DNA of 64,000 nucleotides. Origin: OMII01 sp947467385 (GTDB taxonomy: Bacteria > Bdellovibrionota_C > UBA2361 > OMII01). Where the stretch lies: NCBI GenBank assembly GCA_044360075.1, contig JBIKLA010000011.1:49645-113644 (forward strand), in the 5' to 3' direction. Positions 1 through 8,102 of the stretch are shown here, one piece after another. The position numbers and the translations under genes are program-made. The notes beneath the pieces were generated by a model. It searched no databases. It was given only the letters and a program-made list of their open reading frames with translations, and was not told where the DNA came from. How positions within the stretch are numbered: the first letter of the stretch is position 1; every line of letters begins with the position of its first letter.

Positions 1-1095
1 AAGCAGCCCATAGCGCTCATCCTCCAGCAGAAGGGGCAACAGGGCAGCACTCACGACAAATCCGATGGGAGAGGTCGAGTAGCGCCGCAGGTAGCGGGTC
101 AGGTGGAAGAACTCAGAGTAATTGCTCACTAGGATGTTGTTGTTGGCCTTGCACAGCAGCTCCACAACATCGAGAACCTCGTCATCGGTCGACTGCTGCG
201 TGCGCAGGATATTGTTGAGCGAAAGCTCCAGAACGAACGCAGCCTCGCGCTCTCCCTGACCAGCAAGCGACTGCAACCTCTCGTTGCAGCGCTCAAAGAG
301 ATCTGGGAACAGGTGGTGCAAAGCCCGGAACGCCCCGCGCTCAAGAACGATCGGGCGCCTGTGGAAGAACTCGGTCGGGGGCAGGGGACGCTGCTGGGGG
401 TCAAAGAGAATAGCGTTCGTCAGCCCCCTGCGCAGCAGCGAAATCGTAACGGTGCGCAGGTCGAGGTGCGAGAACAGCGGACCAGTGAGCTCCATGTAGT
501 CCACCTCAATCCGTCCCTTGGCTAGGGAGTCCATCAGGCTTGCGAGGAGCGCGTCGATATCGTGGTGCAGGTAGAAGGCACCGTACGTCAGGTTAACGCC
601 GAGAATACCGAGGGCTTCCGACTGCCGCACGCTATCCTCGTCGGTCATGTTGACATGGAGGATGATGTCACTGGGCTCCGCGCCGGGCTTTGGCTGAAAG
701 CGGATCCCCATCCAGCCGTGGCTCTCGTTTGTGCCGGCAAAATTTCTGGTCGACACCGTGTCCGAGAAGGCAAAGAAACCGGTTTCTGCTCCGCGCCCGG
801 TCCCAAGCCGCTCTATGAGGAGGTTGTACTCATGGGTAAGCATGGACACGAGCCGCTCCTTTGAGACGTAGCGGGAGGTCTTGCCGTAGATGTTGTCGCT
901 GACGGTCATGTCATAGGCAGACATCGACTTGGCTATCGTTCCTGAGGCCGCACCGACCCTAAAGAACCAGCTCGCCACCTCCTGCCCCGCGCCAATCTCG
1001 GCGAAGGTGCCATAGCGCATGCCGTCGAGGTTGACGTGCAATGCTTTGTTGTGTGGGTCAACCATATTGACTGGCTGCTTTGCTGTGTTTTCCAT
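1..1095 (-). CDS. Conserved protein of unknown function, C-terminus beyond the left edge
   Basis: The minus strand is open from an ATG at 1095 to the window edge (about 365 codons). The N-terminal part reads NLDGMRYGTFAEIGAGQEVA, then SAYDMTVSDNIYGK and RYVSKERL. I recall this pattern from a widespread bacterial family of soluble proteins often auto-labelled 'TonB-dependent receptor' or 'nicotinate-nucleotide adenylyltransferase'; neither name is supported here, since there is no signal peptide, no barrel and no HxGH motif. A second ATG at 1065 is possible. The function is unknown. It is divergent from the 788-aa gene, with a short palindrome just upstream of the start. I am confident that it is coding and moderately confident about the family. 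Confidence 0.7.
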   Translation of the reverse strand, partial: MENTAKQPVNMVDPHNKALHVNLDGMRYGTFAEIGAGQEVASWFFRVGAASGTIAKSMSAYDMTVSDNIYGKTSRYVSKERLVSMLTHEYNLLIERLGTGRGAETGFFAFSDTVSTRNFAGTNESHGWMGIRFQPKPGAEPSDIILHVNMTDEDSVRQSEALGILGVNLTYGAFYLHHDIDALLASLMDSLAKGRIEVDYMELTGPLFSHLDLRTVTISLLRRGLTNAILFDPQQRPLPPTEFFHRRPIVLERGAFRALHHLFPDLFERCNERLQSLAGQGEREAAFVLELSLNNILRTQQSTDDEVLDVVELLCKANNNILVSNYSEFFHLTRYLRRYSTSPIGFVVSAALLPLLLEDERYGLL

Positions 1096-1104
1096 ACGTT
1101 GCGA

Positions 1105-1119
1105 GGGTATCCGATACCC
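1105..1119. promoter_or_regulatory. Palindrome upstream of the edge gene
   Basis: GGGTATC-C-GATACCC is a perfect 7-bp inverted repeat with a 1-base centre, ending 10 bases upstream of the ATG at 1095. Its size and position suit a dimeric repressor site. No regulator is identified, so this is inference. Confidence 0.3.
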
Positions 1120-1321
1120 CCGCGCCTCGCAAAGGCAAACTCGCGGCGGCGCAGCCATGCCCGCCGAGTTGCGCATGCGGGGGCATGAGCGGCCTCAGTG
1201 GAAGGGGCGTGCCGGCTCCGGTAGCTTCATGCTGGAGGCTTGCGGCTGCCCAGGCCTGAAGCGTTAATAGATCGAATCTGATCTCTCGACGACGGCTCCG
1301 GTTCAAGACAGCAAAATTTCT

Positions 1322-1338
1322 TTTCCCGGCGCGGGAAA
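1322..1338 (+). promoter_or_regulatory. Leader inverted repeat before the 788-aa gene
   Basis: TTTCCCG-GCG-CGGGAAA forms a 7-bp stem with a 3-base loop, about 20 bases before the ATG at 1358 and next to its ribosome binding site (AGGAAGGGG). It could be an operator or an RNA hairpin affecting translation. The rest of 1096-1357 holds no gene that I can support. Confidence 0.3.
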
Positions 1339-1357
1339 CGCGCTAGGAAGGGGTCCG

Positions 1358-3724
1358 ATGTTTAACTCCAACACGCCAGAGGAGCAGCCCGACCGCTCCT
1401 TCCAACCACAAGATCTCAGACCCCCTCGGCGTCCTTCGCCGATTGAGCCTCCGGCCGTGAAGCGACTCTGTGACCGGATACTAGAACGCGGAGATTCCCT
1501 CATTAGCAGCGCTCTCCACGAGGCGCGCTCTCAAGGCCCGCTCTCTGAAGAGCAGTTCACCTCCCTCGCTCGTACCTGCTCCGACCTCCGCTCTCTCAAG
1601 CAGCTCGCAGCTGCGCTTGAGTCGATGGTAAATGATGGAGTGGACAAGCATTTCGCACTTTGCATGCCGACTCTGGCGCACGTCACAAAGGGACTGCTTA
1701 CGTTCACCGGCGATAACCCCGGCGAGGCTAAGATGGCCTCGCACCGCCTCACCTCTCTCGTGCTCGCCATTATGAATGCTCGGGATGACTTTCACTCGAC
1801 TCTCATCTCAGGCCTCGATGAAACGGCGGCTGCAGACCTAGCCCATGCGGTCAATGAGGGTGACCCGACGGACAAGGCGTACTGGAGCTGCCTTGAGCTG
1901 CAAACCGTGAGCCGCCCTACTATGGAGAATCTCCAGCGCATGTTCGACGCCCATGCGTGCGTGCGCGACAACCTTCCAGAAGAGAGCCTGCCATCCGAGG
2001 CTCTCCTGCGCGTTGTGCGCACTCTCGGCGAGCGTGAGTTCGCTCCTGTGTTTAACCTCGTGGTCGCTGAGTATCGCAGCTGCTCTGAGAAGCCGATCAA
2101 AATGGCCTACGACCTCGACATGATGGAGTATGCCGTGTCCGGGCTGGCCTATGCCGCGCTCCCGCACATCGATGAGTTCATCGGGATCTTCAAGGCGGCA
2201 GAGGGCGACGAGTTCAATGTCGCGACTCGCGTCACCCTTGCCATCGCCAAGGGCCTCGACCACGATCCGGAGGACGAGGCTATCATCGCCCTCAGGGATG
2301 CTGTGTTTGACATCATCGACGACCTCGATACGCAGGGAGCACACGCTGCCGCGCCCCGGGCGGCCCTGGCCCACCAGGCCCTCGCATCTCTGGCGGCAAC
2401 TCCCGACGACGTGGCGCTTGTGCAGTCCTTCGCCGACCGCGCTCTTGAGAGCGAGCCGTCAGAGGCCCTTATCGGCCTGCTTGAGGAGCTCGCCGAGGCC
2501 TACGAAGATGTCTTCAACAATGAGGCGCTTGAGCCGCTGGAGCCTGTTCCGCCGCCCTCCGACGTCGATACGCTGCGTCCGGTCATCGAGGAGCGCTGCG
2601 CGCAGTCAAGCAGCCATGTTCATTCCCTCTCAGGAGCGGGGCTTAACGCCTACCTGGCGTCGATGGCGGCCGAGCTGGCCGAGCTGCGCAACCCCCGCGA
2701 GGTGAAGCAGTACGCCAGCGATATCGCCGCAACAGTTCTGGCAAGCGAGATCACAAGCCGTGATCCGGACGAGAGGAGCGTCTTCGTGAAGTTCTCAGAA
2801 GCGCGAGCCTTCGCCAAACGGTACCACTACATGTGCCTGGGCTCCCTTCCCACAGCGGCGGCAGCCCTCCTGCCGGAGGCTTTGGGCATCCTGCGCGGAT
2901 CCGAGGAGCAGGACATTAAGGCTTCTAGAATCGCCGCCAAAACCTACGAGAATCTGTGCAAGGCCCTGACCCACTTGGCCGTGTCGATAAACGAGAGCGA
3001 GGAGCTGCGAAGGATAGCTTTATCCCGGCTCTCGGAATCGGACTGGAGCCTTCTGCGCTCGCTCCACGAAAGCGAACAGCACGACTTCTGGTCCGCGAGC
3101 GACTATGCCGCTTTGGCTGGCCTTAGCCTTAGGGCAGCTCTTGAGGCGGATGAGTCATGGCATGAGGACCTCATCAAGACCGTCTCGGGCGAGAACGTAG
3201 TAGGCGGACTCTTCGTGACGCCGTGCCTCATCGGAGAGTACAGGCGCCGAGACTCGTCCTGGGACTTGATAGCGAAGGTGAACCTGAGGACGGATGATGA
3301 CGAGGTTATGTGGCCCTGTGCTGCCGGAGCCTCCCTGCGCCTCCCCGATGGTTACCAGAGGATATTCTCGCTGCTGAGCGCCTCCGCCTCCGATGACATC
3401 GCCAAGGGATTTCTTCTCGTGCAGTCACTTCGCTTTGATCTATCAGAGGAGCAGCTCGCAGAGTGCCGAAGGCTCGTGTCGCTCTACCTCGATGAGCCGG
3501 GACAACTGGGGGTTGATGCCCTCGTTACGTACGGGTGCGTTGCCGATGAAGCCGATTGCGCGCGGGAGATAAACAAGCTCCATAAGCCAGCTGGCACCGA
3601 GGCCGCATTCTTCTACGCAACACGCGCCCTGGCGGCCGCACGGGCGCTACGAAACGTGATTGTGCCGGCTCATGTGCGCGAGCAGGAGGGCCGCTCGCGC
3701 TTCTGGCAGCGCGACAGCTACTAG
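1358..3724 (+). CDS. Unrecognised 788-aa helical protein
   Basis: The start is well supported by AGGAAGGGG six bases upstream. The product has no signal peptide or membrane segment. Apart from a Pro/Arg-rich first 35 residues it looks entirely alpha-helical, rich in Ala, Leu and Glu, resembling an armadillo/HEAT or TPR-like scaffold, but I could not define a repeat unit. No catalytic motif is visible. It lies between the edge gene (divergent) and the sigma-factor block (convergent), with only 46 bases to the neighbouring stop; that gap holds an imperfect GCCTTGGC/GCCAGGC hairpin that may terminate transcription. Codon use matches its neighbours. The reading frame is certain; no function is claimed. 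Confidence 0.8.
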   Translation: MFNSNTPEEQPDRSFQPQDLRPPRRPSPIEPPAVKRLCDRILERGDSLISSALHEARSQGPLSEEQFTSLARTCSDLRSLKQLAAALESMVNDGVDKHFALCMPTLAHVTKGLLTFTGDNPGEAKMASHRLTSLVLAIMNARDDFHSTLISGLDETAAADLAHAVNEGDPTDKAYWSCLELQTVSRPTMENLQRMFDAHACVRDNLPEESLPSEALLRVVRTLGEREFAPVFNLVVAEYRSCSEKPIKMAYDLDMMEYAVSGLAYAALPHIDEFIGIFKAAEGDEFNVATRVTLAIAKGLDHDPEDEAIIALRDAVFDIIDDLDTQGAHAAAPRAALAHQALASLAATPDDVALVQSFADRALESEPSEALIGLLEELAEAYEDVFNNEALEPLEPVPPPSDVDTLRPVIEERCAQSSSHVHSLSGAGLNAYLASMAAELAELRNPREVKQYASDIAATVLASEITSRDPDERSVFVKFSEARAFAKRYHYMCLGSLPTAAAALLPEALGILRGSEEQDIKASRIAAKTYENLCKALTHLAVSINESEELRRIALSRLSESDWSLLRSLHESEQHDFWSASDYAALAGLSLRAALEADESWHEDLIKTVSGENVVGGLFVTPCLIGEYRRRDSSWDLIAKVNLRTDDDEVMWPCAAGASLRLPDGYQRIFSLLSASASDDIAKGFLLVQSLRFDLSEEQLAECRRLVSLYLDEPGQLGVDALVTYGCVADEADCAREINKLHKPAGTEAAFFYATRALAAARALRNVIVPAHVREQEGRSRFWQRDSY

Positions 3725-3770
3725 GGGGTGATCCAAGAATCAGAGGGGCCTTGGCTTCTGTTGCCAGGCA

Positions 3771-4112
3771 CTACCTCTTTTTCTGGTCGTTGCCGCCCTC
3801 GATGAGCGACGCATCGATCACCATCTTGACTGCCTGCTCAACGATCTCACGCTGGCTCTTCGGTATGACCCCCTGAGCAGCGAGCTTTTCAGCCTCTTCC
3901 GAGACCAGCGTCATGAGCCGCTCACGCTGCTCAAGCGTGATGGCTCCGAGCGGTCCCGCTCCCGAAACGCGCGATACCCCGGACACCCCGCGAACAGAGG
4001 CGGCGCCCTTTACCTTGTCGACCTCGGAGACGTTCTCGGTCGCCTTGACGCCCTTGGTCGACTGGGAAGAGCCTACAGCTCCTATCTTTTTGTCATCTTT
4101 TTTCTTGGTCAT
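3771..4112 (-). CDS. Small protein downstream of a sigma factor, possible partner
   Basis: A 113-residue product begins Lys-rich (MTKKKDDKK), continues through a low-complexity Val/Gly/Ser stretch (GVSGVSRVSGAG) and ends in a predicted amphipathic helical domain (LEQRERLMTLVSEEAEKL then REIVEQAVKMVIDASL). It starts 29 bases after the sigma-like gene stop on the same strand, so the two are probably co-transcribed. That position, the small size and the disordered N-terminus with C-terminal helices recall FlgM-type anti-sigma factors, but I see no convincing FlgM motif. The partner role is inference from context. GGAG lies 10 bases before the ATG. Confidence 0.65.
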   Translation of the reverse strand: MTKKKDDKKIGAVGSSQSTKGVKATENVSEVDKVKGAASVRGVSGVSRVSGAGPLGAITLEQRERLMTLVSEEAEKLAAQGVIPKSQREIVEQAVKMVIDASLIEGGNDQKKR

Positions 4113-4141
4113 GAGTCTGTCGCTCCAAATGTGAGGATCGT

Positions 4142-4939
4142 TTAACCTGAGGCTCCACGCAACACGTCAGTGAAGGGCCCCTTGGAGCCCTCCTTCTTCA
4201 ATTTGGCAGTAAGGGTCTTGAGCCCAGGGCGAACCTTCGGCAAGGGCGCTGGCTTGCCCATCGCCATGCTCTTCTGCAGGTAGGCGATCAGGACCTTGTG
4301 CTCACGCATCACGTTAAGCCCGTCCGTATCCCACTCCGTGGCGACCGTGCGCAAGGACAGCCCATCCCAGTAAACCTTGTACAGGAGCCACTGGTGGAGG
4401 GGCTCAAGCGAGGCCATGACCCCCACCATTCGACGGTAATCGATGAGATCATCTGGAAGGGGATCCGTAGCAACTGCCTGCCTCGTCGCCACGATGCTGG
4501 CGCCAACGAGGAGTTCCCGGATCGCCGATCGCGTGTCGGAGTCGTCATTGCCGCTCGATTCATGCACCGGCAGCCGCCCGTCGCGAAGCTCTGGGAAAAC
4601 CCCATAGAGCTCTGCAGATATCTCTCGGGCCTTGGCCTCGGGGGAGCCCTTGCTGGAGCTGCGCGTCCAGCCCTTGGACTTTCGGGCGGCATCAGTGGAA
4701 GCCTCGTGAATTCGCTTGCGGGCGTATCCCTTAAAGGGGATGCCCCGGCTGGGATCAAAGCGTCGGGAGCAGAAGATCAGGGCCTCCATAGCCGCGCCGT
4801 CCAGACCATCGAGGCGCCAATCGAGGTTCCATGACCGCGCCACGGAACGGGCTATGCTTTCAGCCCAGCCGTGGTGCTCGACCACCAGGTTGTTTGCATC
4901 CTCTTCTGATAGCCTCTGGCGCTCAGTCGCACTTCCCAT
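4142..4939 (-). CDS. Sigma-70 family factor, FliA-like region 2, atypical
   Basis: Residues 25-90 match sigma-70 region 2 of the FliA/WhiG type: a helical VEHHGWAESIARSVAR stretch followed by RRFDPSRGIPFKGYARKRI. A region-4-like segment follows near residues 190-230 (LEPLHQWLLYKVYWDGLSLR then a helix-turn-helix-like part), with a divergent linker and a basic C-terminal tail. It should direct core RNA polymerase to a special promoter set, but which set cannot be read here; no flagellar genes are nearby. AGGGGGA precedes the ATG. It is divergent from a second sigma-like gene across 252 AT-rich bases carrying repeated ACTTAT motifs. Region 4 is weak, so a sigma-derived regulator is the alternative. 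Confidence 0.7.
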   Translation of the reverse strand: MGSATERQRLSEEDANNLVVEHHGWAESIARSVARSWNLDWRLDGLDGAAMEALIFCSRRFDPSRGIPFKGYARKRIHEASTDAARKSKGWTRSSSKGSPEAKAREISAELYGVFPELRDGRLPVHESSGNDDSDTRSAIRELLVGASIVATRQAVATDPLPDDLIDYRRMVGVMASLEPLHQWLLYKVYWDGLSLRTVATEWDTDGLNVMREHKVLIAYLQKSMAMGKPAPLPKVRPGLKTLTAKLKKEGSKGPFTDVLRGASG

Positions 4940-5024
4940 GATTCCCCCTGCGGAGGGCCGTCCCGTTAGACTGCTGCATCTCCACCTTCCAAGATTCCTA
5001 TCGGCTTAATTCACCAAAAACCTT

Positions 5025-5097
5025 AAGCACTTATCTCTCTATCATAGGGGCAAGTAGCAGTTTTTCCAAATACTTATCTTTTTTTAGAAGCACTTAT
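5025..5097. promoter_or_regulatory. Three direct ACTTAT repeats between divergent sigma genes
   Basis: AAGCACTTAT occurs at 5025-5034 and 5088-5097, and AAATACTTAT at 5068-5077, all in the same orientation and with spacings of 43 and 20 bases, close to multiples of two helical turns. The surrounding 5010-5100 is AT-rich in an otherwise GC-rich region. This suits a promoter/operator serving one or both divergent sigma-like genes. Binding of a regulator is inferred, not shown. Confidence 0.45.
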
Positions 5098-5191
5098 TAA
5101 TTCCTCGCAGATGAGGGGGTGAACGTGCGGTTCGCTCAAATGACCGCATGAACGGTTTTAGCGGGACACACACCACATCGCGAGGAAAACA

Positions 5192-6082
5192 ATGAAGGCA
5201 TCTCCAGTAACGGCAACGAAGGCAAAGGTCAGCAACAAGCCATCCAAGAAGCTGGCCGGCCCGGACCGCAATTCCAAGAGCCCTGGAAAGCTCAAGCTCG
5301 TAAAGCCGGCGAAGACTGAGGGGGACGGCGCTCCGACTCCGCTTCAGCAAGAGGCCCTGATCATCAAGTACCGACTCAAGGCGCAAAAGCTCGGCCGCAG
5401 CATCATGCGCCGCTGGCATGCGCGCATGGACCTCGACGAGGTGGACAGCCTCGTAGACCTGTCCCTGTGTGAGGCCGTCAAGCGCTTCAATCCCACCAAG
5501 GGAGCGAGCTTTATGACCTTCCTGTTCTACCACCTCAAGGGAAACCTTGTTCGCTCCGTTGCTGCAGCCGCAGCCGCAAACTCGCTCCCGACCGGGCTCC
5601 TCGATGATGAGGGTAGCCCGCGCGGCATGGGAGATATGATGGGCGAGCTCCAGCTGCGCAGCATCAACTCTACCGAGATCGCGGAGGCGGTAACGAGCCA
5701 GGACTCGCCGACACCAGACGAGGCCCTGTGGCGCAAGCAGCTCCACAGCCAAAGCTCACTGGCGTGCGAGAAGCTCGACCCGCTTGAGCGGGAGATCATC
5801 AAGCGTATCTTCATCCAGGAGCAGCAGATTATGGATATCGCAGCCTCCCTCGGGTACAGCCGCTGCCACATCTCGCGAGTAAAGAAGAAGGCGCTGGAGA
5901 CTCTCTACGACGAGCTGCGCGGTTCGATGAATAATGATGACCTCGGACAGCGCCCGTCCTTTGAGGACGATAGCGAGGAGGAGGTCGACCAGCGCATCGC
6001 TTGCCGCAAGACCATTCACCGCCGCCGGCCGCGATCGCGCGCCAAGCGGATCCAGGAGTTCGTCCCGGCTGAAGCGGCTTAA
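5192..6082 (+). CDS. Sigma-70 family factor, second of a divergent pair
   Basis: After a Lys/Pro-rich N-terminus of about 45 residues, a region-2-like segment (LDEVDSLVDLSLCEAVKRFN then KGASFMTFLFYHLKGNLVR) is followed by a clear region 4 near residues 190-235: LDPLEREIIKRIFIQEQQIM then SLGYSRCHISRVKKKALETL, a typical sigma helix-turn-helix. A basic tail (RRRPRSRAKR) ends the protein. GCGAGGAAA supplies the ribosome binding site. It is probably an alternative sigma factor; regulon unknown. It differs strongly in sequence from the sigma-like gene on the other side of the shared control region, so the pair is not a recent duplication. Confidence 0.75.
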   Translation: MKASPVTATKAKVSNKPSKKLAGPDRNSKSPGKLKLVKPAKTEGDGAPTPLQQEALIIKYRLKAQKLGRSIMRRWHARMDLDEVDSLVDLSLCEAVKRFNPTKGASFMTFLFYHLKGNLVRSVAAAAAANSLPTGLLDDEGSPRGMGDMMGELQLRSINSTEIAEAVTSQDSPTPDEALWRKQLHSQSSLACEKLDPLEREIIKRIFIQEQQIMDIAASLGYSRCHISRVKKKALETLYDELRGSMNNDDLGQRPSFEDDSEEEVDQRIACRKTIHRRRPRSRAKRIQEFVPAEAA

Positions 6083-6105
6083 CGAAAAGCTCAGCCCCCT
6101 ACAAA

Positions 6106-6155
6106 AGCTCCCCCGGAGAAGGAAGGCCACAACGCCTACTTCACTCGGGGGAGCT
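6106..6155. terminator. Stem-loop between convergent sigma gene and rsmG
   Basis: AGCTCCCCCG (6106-6115) pairs with CGGGGGAGCT (6146-6155) across a 30-base loop, followed by a T-rich stretch. It lies just after the sigma gene stop and overlaps the end of rsmG, so it may end transcription from both sides. Confidence 0.5.
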
Positions 6156-6828
6156 GTTTGCTTGTTTGGAGGACTTTCGGGATTACGATGACGTGTCGCT
6201 CGATGTCACTGCCCGGAAGTACGCAGGCGTGAACCGACGGAGCGCCGCCCCCAAGGTCCCGCAGGAGTCCCTCAGTTCCCGCCATCTCGTCCTCGTAGCC
6301 GCTGCCCTTCAGCGCAACGGCAACCCCGCCCACCCGGACGAGCGGCAGCATCCACTCGATCAGGACGGGGAATCCCGCCACTGCCCGCGATGTGACGACG
6401 TCATAATGCTCACGGTGCTCTGCCGAGTGGGCCAGCATCTCAGCCCTTCCGTGGATGCCGGAAAGATTGGCGAGACCACAGCTCCGCCCAGTGTCGCTAG
6501 CAAAGCGCACCTTTTTTGCCGTTGAGTCGAGCAGGGTCACGTGGCTGTCGGGCCGGAGTGCAGCGATGGGAATTCCCGGAAAGCCTGCCCCCGTGCCGAT
6601 ATCGATGATAGAGAGGCCAGCGCCCTTCGGGATTACCTGCAGCGCAACAAGCGAGTCGAGCAGATGCAGCCGCACAAAATCGCTACGCGGAATGCGCGTG
6701 AGGTTAAACGACTGGTTGGTGCGGTCGAGGTACTCAAGGTATGTGAGCATGGCATCGACCTGCTCATCAGAGGCCGAGAGGCCAAGCGCCTCAATACCTT
6801 GCTGCAGCTCCATGCGCTCCTCACTCAC
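6136..6828 (-). CDS. rsmG: 16S rRNA (guanine-527-N7)-methyltransferase RsmG
   Basis: The product (230 aa) carries the RsmG/GidB signature: NLTRI near the N-terminus, then the SAM-binding loop IIDIGTGAGFPGIPIA, an acidic strand end LLDSTAKKV and the later VVTSRAVA. RsmG methylates N7 of G527 in 16S rRNA, and its loss is known to give low-level streptomycin resistance. I chose the GTG at 6828, preceded by GGAGAGG and overlapping the upstream stop as GTGA; the in-frame ATG at 6870 lies inside the upstream gene. It is translationally coupled to the THUMP-like methyltransferase. It is not beside mnmG or parAB here, unlike in many genomes. Confidence 0.93.
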   Translation of the reverse strand: MSEERMELQQGIEALGLSASDEQVDAMLTYLEYLDRTNQSFNLTRIPRSDFVRLHLLDSLVALQVIPKGAGLSIIDIGTGAGFPGIPIAALRPDSHVTLLDSTAKKVRFASDTGRSCGLANLSGIHGRAEMLAHSAEHREHYDVVTSRAVAGFPVLIEWMLPLVRVGGVAVALKGSGYEDEMAGTEGLLRDLGGGAPSVHACVLPGSDIERHVIVIPKVLQTSKQLPRVK

Positions 6829-8051
6829 GTGATCCTCTCCGCAATAACAGCCCACGGCTTGCCCTGCCACGGCAGCAGGAAGACTACCCCGAATGGGCTC
6901 TCGTGAGAATGATCAGGCAGCTTCATCTCAGCCCGCACTGCCTCGGGGTCAAGCGGTACGGCGCGCTTCTTGAATTCGGTTCGATTGCTCCAGCGCAGCA
7001 TCCCCAACGCGGCCTTAAGCTGCTTGGGCTGAAGGGGAATAGCGGAAAGAATTAAGAAGCGGGAGAGGAACGGGGAGGGGGCGGGCAAACGGCTCGCTAT
7101 GCCGTACGCCACATCGGGCGCAACACAAGCGATGCCGAGCCCAGCAAAAAACGACTGCAGGTGTTGCGAGCGATTCATGACAGCATGAGCCTCGCAGATA
7201 TATCCCTCAAGAGCCTGTGCCTCGGCCGGCTCAGGCTGCAACGCAGGAGGAGCCCAAGCCGCATCAATATCAGCCAGTAGCACGCTTGAGTCCACCACAT
7301 CGGTGCCGAACCACAGCGTCTGCTCAAGGCATTCAGCTCCCACGCCAACGAACTGCCGAGCGCATCCCTGCGGTAGCGGCTCCACGAAGAGGCCCGGACT
7401 CACCTTAATGGCCCTCACCCCTTTAACCTGAAGACCCAAAACCCACGAAAGGGGCGGGGAGTATTCCTCGGCATCCTTGACCCGCTGGCCCGCCCTTGAG
7501 CGGCGGGCAGGATCCGCAAAGAGGGCATCGCAGGAAGCCACGATGGCAGGGAGGAGCTCTTGGGCATCCCCGGTCTGGAAGGTCACGTTTGTGATTCCAA
7601 GCAGCTGAAGGTTCCGGCGAGCCAGCTCAGTTGTCGCCGCATCGGCGTCAATAGTCGTTACGTGGGCAGACACCCGCGCCAAGGCCGCCGTGTCGCAGCC
7701 TGAGCCGGTCCCGATCTCAAGCACGTGGCGGCTCCCCGCGAAGCGCCGTGCCCGACACGCGGCGACGGCCGCACGGGAGGCCTGCTGCAGCACCCCCAGC
7801 GAGAAGTATCCCTGAGAGGCCCAAGCACCGAGCTTCTCGGGCGCAAGAGACCTCGCCGAAAATATCTCGGCGGCGAGGCTCAGGCTTTCCGGGCTCGCGT
7901 GCGGGAACCTCTTCTTAAGCTTAAGCACAAGCGCCGGGAGCTCATAGCAGCCGGGCAACTCCCCAAGAAACGAGAGCGCAGATTCAAGCATGTCGGGGTC
8001 TATGTGATGGGATTGTCCCACGAGGTCTCCGAATTCGGGCGTGTACCACAT
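6825..8051 (-). CDS. Class I SAM methyltransferase with THUMP-like domain
   Basis: The 408-aa protein has a central Rossmann methyltransferase: VLEIGTGSGCDTAALA, TTIDAD, then FADPARR followed by YSPPLSW, a signature of a family with a C-terminal THUMP-like domain (Pfam Thump_like). The C-terminal half (from about residue 290) would be that RNA-binding-like domain. An RNA substrate is likely but not established for the family. It overlaps rsmG by 4 bases, which suggests coordinated production of two RNA methylases. No signal peptide is present. Confidence 0.75.
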   Translation of the reverse strand: MWYTPEFGDLVGQSHHIDPDMLESALSFLGELPGCYELPALVLKLKKRFPHASPESLSLAAEIFSARSLAPEKLGAWASQGYFSLGVLQQASRAAVAACRARRFAGSRHVLEIGTGSGCDTAALARVSAHVTTIDADAATTELARRNLQLLGITNVTFQTGDAQELLPAIVASCDALFADPARRSRAGQRVKDAEEYSPPLSWVLGLQVKGVRAIKVSPGLFVEPLPQGCARQFVGVGAECLEQTLWFGTDVVDSSVLLADIDAAWAPPALQPEPAEAQALEGYICEAHAVMNRSQHLQSFFAGLGIACVAPDVAYGIASRLPAPSPFLSRFLILSAIPLQPKQLKAALGMLRWSNRTEFKKRAVPLDPEAVRAEMKLPDHSHESPFGVVFLLPWQGKPWAVIAERIT

Positions 8052-8102
8052 TGTGCTGGAGTTTAGGGGCTCGATGCAACCCAGCAGCGTCGGACAGACG
8101 AC

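Noticed and set aside
562..864. Plus-strand 100-codon frame in the first kilobase
   Set aside because: It is antisense to the edge gene, whose motifs are recognisable.
2130..2705. Open frame of 191 codons inside the 788-aa gene
   Set aside because: Same strand, shifted frame, Arg/Ser/Pro-rich composition and no binding site; the long frame has better support.
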